The notes under the pieces are model-generated. The model ran no database searches. It saw only the letters and a program-made list of their open reading frames with translations, and was not told where the DNA came from. Both the position numbers and the translations under genes were made by a program. Shown here one piece after another: positions 10,066 to 21,012 of a stretch of DNA of 64,000 bases (its first letter is position 1; each line of letters opens with the position of its first letter). The DNA is from Pyronema omphalodes (Eukaryota > Ascomycota > Pezizomycetes > Pezizales > Pyronemataceae), in contig JAJJXM010000010.1 in assembly GCA_024516155.1 (NCBI GenBank), forward strand, positions 1,008,390-1,072,389. Reading direction: 5' to 3'.

Positions 10066-10706
10066 AAAAGTGTTTCTGGGTTGTTTGTACATAGTCAATG
10101 TACTCGTTGGTGCACCTGTTCTGAGACGAAAAATATCGTGGGTGAATTTGGGACTAACTCATCGTTAGAATCGTCCTATCTTCTAAGCTCAGACAAAATG
10201 GTAGAGAAGATGACAGAGAGGCGTTGGCTGGGTTGGGTTTTTGCTTTGGGTCCCGGAGATTCGGGTAATGGGAGTTTTTTACCTTATCGGCGTGTATCTT
10301 GGTTGCATTTTCCCATAAAAAGGTCTCGTTATGAATCAACGAAAAAGTTCTGCTGCACAAAAAATCGGTCTGCAACGACTTTTTTGTCAATAATACCATG
10401 TATTTGCACAATGCACACGGTAGTAATACAAGCCAAGGCCATCAGCCTCATGACCTGGTCTGTATTTCAAATTACAAAGTGACATGTCTATCAATACCGC
10501 CCAAACATGCCATAATATCCTTTAAATTCGCAGTTCAAAAGTATCCAATAATTGCCTGTAAAAAACAGCGAAAAGTACATCTCGTAGATCACGTGTATTA
10601 ACTGCAGCCTTACGCAGGCTATCGAAGCTAATCCTGTCAACGCCGGCCGCATTATTTTGGTGGAACCCAACGCTAATGCTCCACCTGTTATCGCGTGTTT
10701 TACTTC
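10066..10706. other. RPL21 3' region and REV3 upstream region
   Basis: No gene recognised. The left part is the presumed 3' UTR of RPL21. The right part leads into the REV3 promoter, where MCB boxes begin at 10707. Confidence 0.5.
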
Positions 10707-10735
10707 ACGCGTCTCCCCGCTTCACGGTAACGCGT
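10707..10735 (+). promoter_or_regulatory. Two MCB boxes (ACGCGT) upstream of REV3
   Basis: ACGCGT occurs at 10707-10712 and 10730-10735, 44-72 bp before the REV3 start codon. MCB boxes are bound by MBF (Mbp1/Swi6 type) and drive G1/S expression of DNA replication and repair genes in fungi. Regulation of this gene by MBF is inferred. Confidence 0.55.
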
Positions 10736-10778
10736 CGTCATATATTTCTTTTTCTCTTCTCCTTGTTGCCTTAGCAGT

Positions 10779-13700
10779 ATGGTTCTGCGCGTCAAGGTGA
10801 ACACAGTCGACTGGTATTCTGCATCGCCTACCGTACTTGATCCTGTGCTACCCGTCAGCTCGGCTTCAAAGAAACGGTCATCTGTGCCAATTTTACGAGT
10901 ATTTGGTGCTACAGAATCAGGCAAACCCGTACTGGCACATATTCATGGAGTCTTACCTTATATGTACATCGAGTTCAATCCCTCAAATCGGGAAAATATC
11001 ACTAGTAATTACCGCTTCGATGTGTAAATGGGCTAGTCGGCTGACATGGGAATAGCCGAGTCAATTGAAAAAGACCTGCGAGAACTTCGAAGGCAAATTG
11101 ATTTTGAGTTGAATCAGCGCCGCCAAAACAATGTGCCTGGTCATGACAAGCCCAACCGCCACAAATATTTTAGACAGGAGATAGCCGCAATAACCTTGGT
11201 GAAAGGGGTTCCATTCTACGGCTATGACTATGGCTGGCGTTTTTACGCCAAAATCTATTACTACAATCCTGAAAGTCGAAAGAATATTACCGATGTACTT
11301 CTTAAAGCTGGTATTATGGGGAGATCACATCAACCCTGTGAGGCTAGGCTCAATTACGAAATTCAGTTTTTGATAGATTACAACCTGTATGGATGCGGTT
11401 ATATGGAATGCGATGAAACGAAGCTCGTCTACCGAAGGAACTTAGACGAACTGGATTCCGAAGACGAAGAGTCCCCACCTCCAGAGGATCCTACGGCACA
11501 ATCTCATTCGGGCTGGGAGATCGACATACAGGCACATCGAATTCTTAACCGCTCTCAAATCAAACCAAGGAGTATCCATACAGAGTTTAGGGAAGTCGAT
11601 CCATTGACAGACACGAATTTCAAATATCTTCATAGTCTCGATGAGTTATGGAAGGTATACAACAATAACTTGGATACACAAAATATTGTGCGAAATCTCA
11701 ACACATCAGTGCCATCAACCGAGAGAGAAGTTAAACTGGAACCGTGGAGCACAGAACTGGATTATCGAAATGATATCAAAAAGATCATGGACGAATATAA
11801 GAAGAATTCCGGTCATAAGGCAGAAATTGAGCCGATGCACATACCCAATGAAGAGCTAATTCCAACTGCCTTCGAGAGTGTGGATTACCTAGCTACATTT
11901 TACGCCCCTCTTGACCATGAATATACCAGAGAATTTATTCATAACAGTGATGAGATGCCTATTCATATACCAAAATCAAGCCTTCCGATAGTTTCGTCGG
12001 GTACTAAACGAAAGGTCAGCGCAACAAATAGTAAGTGTGGCTATAAATACTAAACATGAAAATTGGTTTCCTGACTTTCTTTAGACACACAAAAACCGAT
12101 TAATGAACCCCCTGACAAGAAACATCGGGAAGTCAAGCAGGAGAAGCACCAGGATCTTCCCTACACTAGGCCATTCTATGGAAACCGAGATGATGTTCCT
12201 TCCATTGTGAAGGAATACGGTGGTGAGAGACGTCGACTGTATGCAAAAGACCATTACGATGACCGAGACAATCCACAAAGACTCAATAATGGCGAAACCA
12301 ACTCTGTCTGGAAGTTAGCATCGAAACCTCCAACTAGAACTGAAGTCTTGAAATGGGCGGTTGAAAACGACTCCAAGAAGGCTTCAACAGCACAAAAGAA
12401 TTCATACGAGCAGAAAGGGCGACGATACTACCACTCTCAGATTGAAGGGCCTACTCAAAAACCTATTGGTCGACCCACTAAGAAGACTGATCAACACACC
12501 AAAAAGTCTGATGATATGAGCGTCATGGGCTTGGAGATTCATGGTAATTCAATTACCTAATCCAAGCCGATCAATCCTTGGTACCATTGGCTAACCTGTT
12601 ATTCTCTTAGTCAACACCCGCGGCACTCTCAAGCCCGACCCAAAAACCGATCCCATAACCTGTATCTTCTACCGTTTTCAATCGCCTGTTTCCGGTCTTA
12701 CTATCACCGGTATTATAACCTCCGAAGAGCACTTTACTGAGAAAATCTTCTGCCGCTTCTCTGGCGTTGACATACTGGTGGAAGAAGATGAAAAAGCCAT
12801 GATCATGTCCCTGATTGACCTAGTCCGAACCCATGACCCAGATATCCTGGTTGGTTATGAAGTACACTTGGGATCCTGGGGTTACGTGAATGATCGCACC
12901 ACTGTCATAATGGAAGACGAAGGGCGTCATCTACTGGATGAGTTAGCACGGGTTAAGATGTATGACAGCGAGGGAAAGAAACACCAAAACGATTGGGGTT
13001 ATCGGAAGGCATCTGCGTTAGCGGTGATTGGGCGGCATATTATCAATATCTGGAGGGCAATGAGAGGGGAGCTAACACTACTGGGATACAGTATTGAGAA
13101 TGTTGCTTTCCACTTGCTGAAGAAAAGGGTGCCGTCCTACTCACATGAGGATTTGACGGAGTGGTTTACCGAACGCAACTCCGCTTCAGTTACTAGGGTT
13201 TTACAGTATTATATTACCAAAGTCTCGCTTGATCTTGAGATTTTGGAGAAACAGGAATACGTTTCACGAACCAGGTGCGTTGCTCGTTGTTCATCATGAT
13301 TTATTACTCATGTATTAACCATGCCACAGCGAGCACGCACGATTAATCGGCCTCGATTTCAAAGACATTATAGCCCGCGGATCCCAGATTAAAGTTGAAT
13401 CTCTGATGTTTCGTATAGCTAAACCAGAATCCTACATTCTAGTGTCACCCACCCCAGAACAGGTCGGGAAACAGAATGCAATCGAGTGCAAACCGCTAAT
13501 CATGGAACCTCACTCGAATTTTTACACTTCACCAGTGGTGGTTCTCGATTTTCAGTCGTTATATCCCAGTATTATGTTGGCTTATAATTATTGCTATTCG
13601 ACATGTTTGGGAAAGGTAGTGCCGGAGGAGAATTTGGGTGTTATACCATATAAAACGCCGGAGGGAGTTTGGAAGAAGTTAACGATGGAAGATATCATTG

Positions 13701-15701
13701 GTAAGTTATAATCTCTTTAGTACCTAGTACCAGGGGTTATATTGCATCTGAATGATGACTAAATGCTAAAAAATGAATATGAAGTCTCACCCAACGGAAT
13801 TATGTACGTCAAGCCTCACATTCGCAAATCGCTTCTCGCCAAGATGTTGTCCGAAGTCCTCGATACCCGAGTCATGGTCAAAACCCGGATGAAATCCGCA
13901 GCAAAAGACGATCCTCACCTCTATCAAAAACTTAACTCCCAACAGTTAGCTCTAAAACTTACCGCCAATGTCACTTACGGATACACCTCCGCAACCTTTT
14001 CTGGGCGTATGCCTTGTGTAGAGATAGCGGACTCTATCGTTCAGTCAGGTAGAGAAACATTGGAAAAAGTAGGTTGCCCCATCTGTCTTTGAGGCCCGAA
14101 TTCTTGCGTTTACAAGTGATAGTATAATGTATTGACCTAAACATTCACACAGGCTATCCAATTAATCCACACAGAATTCTCTCAACACAACGCCACAGTA
14201 ATCTACGGCGACACTGATTCACTCTTCATCTTGCTACCCGAAGCATCCCGTTCCTCCGCCTTCGCCATTGGAAACCGCATCGCCGAGCGCGTAACGCAAC
14301 TAAATCCCGCTCCCATCAAGCTCAAATTCGAAAAAGTCTATCACCCCTGCGTATTACTAGCCATGAAACGTTACGTCGGTTTCAGTTACGAGCACCCAGG
14401 CCAAACAGAGCCCAAATTCGACGCAAAAGGCATCGAAACCGTCCGACGGGATGGAGCACCTGTAGTTCAAAAAATGCAAGAGCGAGCTCTTAAAGAGCTA
14501 TTCCGGACTGGTGATGTGTCAAAGGTGAAAGCGTATTGTATAGAACAATGGGGAAAGATACAGAGAGAACAGGTTGGGATAAGTGACTTTGTGTTTGCCA
14601 AGGAAGTTAAGATGGGAACTTATTCTGCTAATGCGGTTGAACAACCTGCGGCGAAAATTTATAGGTTGAGGAAAGAGCAGGATGCGAATAATGAACTACA
14701 GTATGGAGAACGGGTGCCGTATGTTGTGGTTTATGATGGGGAGAACCCGAGGAGAGTTATTGATAGAGTTGTGGAGGTACATAGGCTGCTGGAAGATGAG
14801 ACCTTGTGGATTGATACGGATTATTATATCCGGAAAAAAATTATCCCACCACTGGCTAGAATTTTTAATTTGATAGGGGCAGATGTGGCAGCTTGGTATG
14901 AAGGGATGCCAAAATACAAACCCCCAAGAAGAATAATAGGTGGCCTTGGAGGTGGGAAGGATACTAAGGACTTCAAGAAGGAAAAAGGAGTTACACTCGA
15001 CAGTTATTATAGAGCCGGAGGGGTGGTGTCGTGTTTACACTGCAAAAAACCTATAGAGAAAGGGAAGAGTGCGTATTTGTTTTACCCTTCGCAGTCTTTT
15101 GCATATCACTGACAAAACTTCAGAAATGTGTAAGCAATGTACCGATGACCGCGGGAAAACATTCTACCAAATCAAACAATCCTTAACCGATATCGAGTCC
15201 ACGATCACCGCTCTAGAAACCACCTGTAGATCCTGCACCGGCACTACTCCGCGCCAAGAAATTGCTTGCCAGTCACTTGATTGTAAAGTTTATTTTAAGC
15301 GGATTAGAGAAGCTTCGAAACTGAAGGTTGCGAAGGCAAACGCAGAGGAGGTTTTTGAGGTATTGAAGGTGAGGGATCTGATGGTTAGACCGCCGCAGAG
15401 GAGAGAGAAGAAGACAAGGTCTGGAGGAGGGGATTACTGGCAAACGCCGAAGGGAGAAGCAAGGAAAAGGGAAGTGGAGAGCTTCGCAACGCAAATGGAG
15501 GCGGATGAGGAGGTGAGGGTGTTTGGGTCACAGTTACAGGGGGAATCTGGGGTTTTGGATGCGGACGAGGAGGAGACGGTAGTGAGGGAGTTTAGATCAC
15601 AGGGTGATAAACATGTGGAGCCTCAGTCGGACGATGAGGAGTGGCAGGGGCTGTTTGAAGGGGATATGGATGACGAGTTAAAAGAGGATTGGGAGGTATA
15701 A
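10779..15701 (+). CDS. REV3: DNA polymerase zeta catalytic subunit (translesion synthesis)
   Basis: Eight exons: 10779-11004, 11056-12030, 12085-12543, 12611-13274, 13330-13700, 13785-14068, 14153-15068 and 15124-15701, giving 1490 aa. It is a B-family polymerase that extends past DNA lesions with Rev7. The N-terminal domain has HIHGVLPYMYIEF and LVKGVPFYGYDYGW. In the catalytic part, motif A is DFQSLYPSIM (Asp about 848), motif B is KLTANVTYGYTSATFSGRMP (Lys about 956) and motif C is YGDTDSLF (Asp 1013 and 1015). Two C-terminal cysteine clusters follow: CysA with pairs at about 1287/1290 and 1301/1304, and CysB at 1333, 1336, 1347 and 1352, the iron-sulfur site of the family. After CysB there is an unusually long, charged tail (1353-1490) ending in an acidic stretch. 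Two MCB boxes lie just upstream. The sites in the former exonuclease domain look degenerate (GLEIHVNTR), as expected for REV3. Confidence 0.95.
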
Positions 15702-15952
15702 GTTTTTATTGAGTTAGTGGGAATAAGTTCATGTTTCTATATACTGCAACATATTCTCCCACTGGAGGCTGATCACAAACAATCTCGATTGAATCAGAAG
15801 CGCCGCGCAACTTGAACGGCAAGGCTTCTCGAGAACGGGATGAGTAATAGCTCCATATGATGTGCCAAAATTAAGCCTCTATTGAACGAAACGATCCCTC
15901 TAGCGACTTGCACTGAACCGAAAGAACTCCAAAAGACAAAAGCAAATGATAT

Positions 15953-16547
15953 TTACGCAGTCTTAGCAGCCTCAGCCTCAGCCTTCTGCTTCTTTACAGC
16001 CTGGTGGTGCCTATTCAAGTATCAGCTATTGTTCCATGCGTAGTTTAACCCTGTCTATTCGAGGCCGAGAAAGCGCTTACAACAAGATTCTAGAGACCTG
16101 GACGGCACCGACGGTTCCGAGGAAGAAGTTCACGGCAGCCAAGCTATTTTGGAGTAAGTATACGTGGGACTAATCTTTCATCTTGAGTGGCAGGCATACG
16201 GGTAGTTTCTGGGGGTGATGATCATGCACCACCTAGTCCAGATGAGACCAGTAGCGGTGAGCGCAGCGTTCTGGTTGAGAGAGAGGTCCTCGACGGGGCG
16301 GTAGAAGTCTGAGATACCGGCGATAACGAGACCCCACTGTAATATTTGCGGTCAGATAAGTTTGGTGGTCGCGTGCCTGCAGGCGCAGTTTTGGTCATAC
16401 CTTAAGGACGGGAGCCTATCTCTTTTTGTTAGCAATGCGGGAAAAGTAACATGTTTAGAAACTGTCGCATACCCAGAAGTGAACGGTTCTAGGGTTGAAG
16501 GAAGGGTTGAGAGCCTTGGTAGCGGCAGCAGCACCTTGGGAAGCCAT
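15953..16547 (-). CDS. MPC2: Mitochondrial pyruvate carrier subunit MPC2
   Basis: Five exons on the minus strand: 16473-16547, 16401-16415, 16200-16336, 16081-16143 and 15953-16010, giving 115 aa. It is one partner of the MPC1/MPC2 heterodimer that brings pyruvate across the inner mitochondrial membrane. The core reads HFWAPVLKWGLVIAGISDF, then RPVEDLSLNQNAALTATGLI, WTRWCMIITPRNYPLAAVNF and FLGTVGAVQVSRI, matching the MPC2 side of the family. A short Lys/Ala/Glu-rich tail follows. Exon 2 is a 15-nt microexon encoding APVLK. Both flanking introns (57 and 64 nt) have good donors (GTATGC, GTATGA) and branch points (CTAAC, CTGAC). The gene is divergent from NDUFA2, another mitochondrial protein, with 370 bp between starts. 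Confidence 0.92.
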
Positions 16548-16917
16548 TGCGATCGATGTTCGTGAAGTGGCGGGCGAATAGCACAATGATGTCGTTCGTC
16601 AAGCTTCGTCTGCTCTGGTCGTGGTGGAGTCCGTAGCCGCCGTCGTGGTTGTGGCCACCCAGATTTGGCTTAGCAACCGCAGCTAAACACCGAAATCTCC
16701 TCCGCCGTAAAATTCCGCGTGAAACGGAGTTATGCGCGTCAGGGACATCCGCTGATTATCTGATTGCAGATTAGATCTTCTGCAGGCTAGTTAGATTAGA
16801 AGCTTATCAGATCAAATTCACGTTGCGGGCAGCAGTGTGCTGAACTTCGGCGCCCGCTCGAACTACCGTTACGCCACACCTCCCCAGCAACACCACCTTC
16901 ACACCACCTCCGTACCA

Positions 16918-17376
16918 ATGGCTTCGCGTTACGCATTCTCTACCAGTCTTAAGGAGCTCCGCTTCTTGTTCTGCCAGACTGGCGAGCAGAGCGCCGCTGT
17001 CAGGTAGAATCCCGGAGCCGGCGATTTCCCAATATCGAAGACACCTCTAACGACGAATCGCGATTACAGACAGTTCCTCCAGAAGTCCTACCCCGTCATG
17101 AAGAAGCACAACCCCTACACCCCCATCTTGATCCGGGAAGCCCAGGGAATCGAGCCCAAGCTCTTCGCCCGTTACGGTCGGTAGTCTTTAATGAAGCATT
17201 CCGCTGGTGCGGTTGACTGACGAGGTGTCACAGAGTTCGGCAAGGAGACCCAGGTTCCTTTGACTGGTAAGAAGGACTATTCCGGGGGTTTGAGGATAAA
17301 AAGCTGACTCGAGATAGGGTTGTCCGGAAAGCAGATCGAGGAGAAGGTTGCTACCATTGTTCAGGCTTCCGCATAA
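16918..17376 (+). CDS. NADH:ubiquinone oxidoreductase subunit, NDUFA2/B8 type
   Basis: Four exons: 16918-17003, 17070-17176, 17234-17266 and 17318-17376, giving 94 aa. It is an accessory subunit of respiratory complex I with a thioredoxin-like fold (Neurospora nuo-10.5 type), located on the matrix arm. The protein starts MASRYAFSTSLKELRFLFCQ, continues SAAVRQFLQKSYPVMKKHNP and ILIREAQGIEPKLFARYEFG, and ends EEKVATIVQASA; this matches the family over its whole length. The donors GTAGAA (intron 1) and GTCGGT (intron 2) are weak, but the joins are fixed by the reading frame. Confidence 0.93.
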
Positions 17377-17967
17377 GTGGTTTCGGTTTTCGGGCGTTTA
17401 GTACATATTTCCGCAAAAAATATCAAATTAGAATCGCATACATATCCTCGCTACAGTGAACGATGGTCTTTGGTGGAGGTATTGGTTTCAGAGAGGGGGA
17501 AGATGGTGACTATGAGGGGTGGAGTTAATGATGGACACTTGCTTAGAGAAGAGAAGAAGAGAAGGGGCTATTATTTACAAAATTCGACAGAGTTTATACG
17601 TATTATACAGGAGCTATTGTTTATGGGAGATGTGCTGAATCCTACAAATCAAAAAGGACAAATTTTGGCCAATGAATATTCATGATTATGACGTAGTGAA
17701 TTGAGAGTGAGAAAGAATCTATTATTATTTTTATGAAATTTTGAAAACAAATTCAATCGTATTACAAATCAACAAAACTCAAATATCCTAAATATTTGAA
17801 GGAATACCCACTCCCCACTAGCTCTCTCAAAATCCGGGGAAGTTCGGGCGAGTGCTATTCAATGAAAGCTAAGCATTGGAGGGGCGCTTGTGTAACCCCG
17901 GCTCCGCATGAGGTCATGCAGGTAACAATGATCCGGACCTCAGCGCCGACCGCAACCTCATCTCAAG
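17377..17967. other. NDUFA2 3' region and TMLH promoter
   Basis: No gene recognised in this 591-bp gap between two genes on the same strand. An open frame over 17377-17685 has no recognised similarity and lies where a 3' UTR is expected. Confidence 0.5.
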
Positions 17968-19626
17968 ATGGCAACCGCATCGCGCTTCATTGCGCGCACT
18001 CTGAAGAACAGTTCTTCAAGCATAAGCCGGTGAGTTTATATCTCTTGATTACATTGGTCTTTTATTATATGTCTCACTAATTTATTCCCGAGGAAGACAC
18101 TCCCTTAAGCTTCTCCCACGTGTTTCATCCATCTACGGAACCCGATTCAACAGCGTAAAGATTATATCCAATGAAACTCCGACAGAAATATCCAGTCACT
18201 AACTTCGGATTATGTTTATAGACAAGCCAGCCTGACCCAGATCGCGAAACTGGTATCCTCAAAACTTACCAGGTTACCAAAGCCGACGCCAGACCTGTCG
18301 TCTCGGAACACCATGAGATCTCGTTTGATGACAAGAAAGTCTTGATACCTTGGGAGGAGGGAAAGACTTCTTACTAGTAAGTTTCGATATGATACTACCG
18401 ATAGAAAACTAAGGCATCTGCTAATAATAATCTATAGTCAACATTTGTGGTTGCGCGATCACTGTCAATGCCCCGCATGTCGACATCCCGAGACCAAGCA
18501 GCGACTAGTCAACACCTTCGACGTAAGCTTTCAGAACCCCAATATCCAACCCCCCATTTCTATTCTTTTTCCTAACTCTCCCCAGATCCCCCGAAACATC
18601 AAGCCCGTCAGTGTCGAAGGTAGCGAAGCAGGATTAAAGTTAACATGTCAGTATCCCCTTTCTCCCACTAATTAGACCGCTCCTAACATAAATCCAGGGA
18701 AGGATGGCCACGAGAGTGTATTTCCCTGGGACTGGCTTCACCTCCATTCCTACGCACCCCGTCTCGAGCGGTACCTCTCTCCACAATTCCATCTCTGGGG
18801 CTCCGAGATCGAAAACAATCCCCCCGAAGTAAACTACGAAGAAGTGATGGCATCCAATGACGGGGTAGCCTTATGGGTATCCAAAATCTACAAATACGGT
18901 TTCTGCTACGTCTCTGGAGTTCCCGTAACACCCGAAGCCACCAAGGAGCTCATCGAGCGCATCGCATTTATCCGGGAGACACATTACGGCGGGTTCTGGG
19001 ATTTCACCGCCGATTTAGCAAAGAAGGATATGGCATATACCAACCTAGCATTAGGAGTTCATACCGACACCACCTACTTTACCGATCCCGCAGGGTTACA
19101 AATGTTCCATTTACTTGAGCATTCCGGGGGTAGCGGGGGACAAAGTATCCTAGTCGATGGATTCCGGGCGGCGAAGATTCTCCGCGAAGAAAATCCACAG
19201 GCCTACAAGACACTCAGCAATGTTCGAATTCCCGCACACGCATCAGGAAACCACGATTCCTCCATCCAACCCTTCGCACCATTCCCGGTCTTAAACCACC
19301 ACCCTTCAAATGGTGAGCTCGTTCAGATTCGTTGGAATAACGACGACAGAGCAACAATGGATAGATGGGATGATTTAGAGGATGTAGAGGAATTTTATGA
19401 TGCTGCTAGAGCTTGGAATGATATCTTGAGACGTCAGGGAACGGAATATTGGGAACAGTTGAAACCCGGAAGAGCTCTCATTTTTGATAATTGGAGAGTC
19501 TTGCATGGAAGATCCGCTTTCTCGGGTAAAAGACGCCTGTGTGGAGGTTATGTTAATATGGATGATTATAAAAGTAGACTTAGAACTTTGTCGGCTACTA
19601 GGGAGAGGTTGTTGAAGAGTTTGTAG
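17968..19626 (+). CDS. Trimethyllysine dioxygenase (carnitine biosynthesis)
   Basis: Six exons: 17968-18029, 18097-18154, 18222-18376, 18438-18522, 18586-18646 and 18698-19626, giving 449 aa. This Fe(II)/2-oxoglutarate oxygenase hydroxylates N6-trimethyllysine, the first step of carnitine synthesis. The first 40 residues are rich in Arg, Ser and Leu without acidic residues (MATASRFIARTLKNSSSS...), a good mitochondrial presequence. The N-terminal Zn-binding domain has WLRDHCQCPACRHPETKQR. The catalytic domain has the metal ligands HTD (His262, Asp264) and the distal His410 in NWRVLHGRSAF. The C-terminus NWRVLHGRSAFSGKRRLCGG is closer to TML dioxygenase than to the paralogous gamma-butyrobetaine dioxygenase, so I prefer that call, but the paralogue remains possible. 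Confidence 0.88.
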
Positions 19627-21012
19627 GCTGGTGTGGGTTTGAGGGGCAGTGGGCGGCGGCCGGGAGAAGAGAGGACGGGCAGGAGGGGCGGGGGCGGGGC
19701 AGGGGTGGGGGTGGTGGAGGAGATGGTGGAGATGCTGGTAGCAGTAAGGGAAAACATAAACAATCTAGTAAAATCTAGTTTAAAATAGTTAAAATGTATA
19801 GAGTAGCTTGATACGATATGATATGATAGGATGTCACTTATTCCACTTATCTTATTCCACTTATCTTATTCCACTTATCTTATTCCACTTATCTTATTCC
19901 ACTTATCTTATTCCACTTATCTTATTCCCCCTTTTTTTATCATCAAGAGACTACATTTATGTAAGTACCAGTTTATTCGTACTTACTTACTTATATTCAC
20001 ACACGTTATGTGATTTATCGTCTATGCTATGATGTTTTTGTACCCTGTATATAGTCCTTCCAATCCAGTGTTCCAGTGCTCCAGTGCTCCAGTGCTCCAG
20101 TGCTCCAGTGCTTTTATTACGCTAAACACAATCACAATCACAATCACAATCACAATCACAATTACATCCCAGCTCCTACCCACACCACTTGAAGTTTCAA
20201 GTTTCAACTATCACTCTCCAAGAATTATAACAATAATAACAATAACGGAATCTTCACTCAACGATTCATTAAATGGATTGAAATTCTCGTTGTATTGTAT
20301 TAGTAACTCTCAATACTAGATACTGGATACTAGATACTAGATATCATACCGAAATACCAGTTTCCGAACCACAAATACTAGATTCCGAACCGTAAATACT
20401 AGATTCCGAACCGTAAATACCAACCACAAATCCTATATCCCACAAACCATGCCTAAATACCATACCCAAAATCCCAGATTCCAAAACTTAAATACCATAC
20501 CTAAATCCCCCAACATCCCCAACATCCCCATATATCCCCTTCTCTCTCCCCCTCAAAAAAGCCCCAAAACCCCCAACCCCCCCAAAAACAAGTGATAGGT
20601 GATAAGTGATAAGTGCTAATTAATAATCAAAAAGAGAAAAAAAAAGCAAAGATAAATTCATAATTGTCTAAAGCCCTATATAACCCCCTAATATTGTAGA
20701 TTAAAAAAGATATGATGTTATATCCTCCTCTTCCTCCTCCTCCTTCTCTTGATTCATTCCTTCATCTTTGTTCTTCATCTTCATCCTGCTACTGTTACTG
20801 CTGCTACTCCTACTGATATTGGTACTGGTACTGTTACTCGTACTCCTATTAGATCACTAAACACCTGACACATAATTTTCCATCCCCCCCTACCCCTGCA
20901 GCAACCCCCACCCCCCCTCCCCCCTCCCCCCACCCCCCCTCCCCCTTCCCCGCTCCCTCGCTCCCCCCATCCACCGCTCCCCCCACCACACACCCCCGCC
21001 ATCACAGCCCAA
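19627..21012. repeat. Convergent intergenic region with several short tandem repeats
   Basis: Between the 3' ends of TMLH (+) and STT4 (-). It contains G/C-rich sequence (about 19630-19740), a 14-bp TTATTCCACTTATC repeat in about six copies (about 19845-19930), a 9-bp CAGTGCTCC repeat (about 20065-20110), a CACAAT hexamer repeat (about 20125-20162), ACTAGATTCCGAACCGTAAAT-type 20-21-bp repeats (about 20310-20410), (CTACTG)-like repeats (about 20785-20850) and a strongly C-rich tract (about 20883-20990). No gene recognised. Confidence 0.75.

Noticed and set aside
9634..10098. 154-aa minus-strand frame opposite RPL21
   Set aside because: Shadow of the strongly codon-biased RPL21 exon; no similarity.
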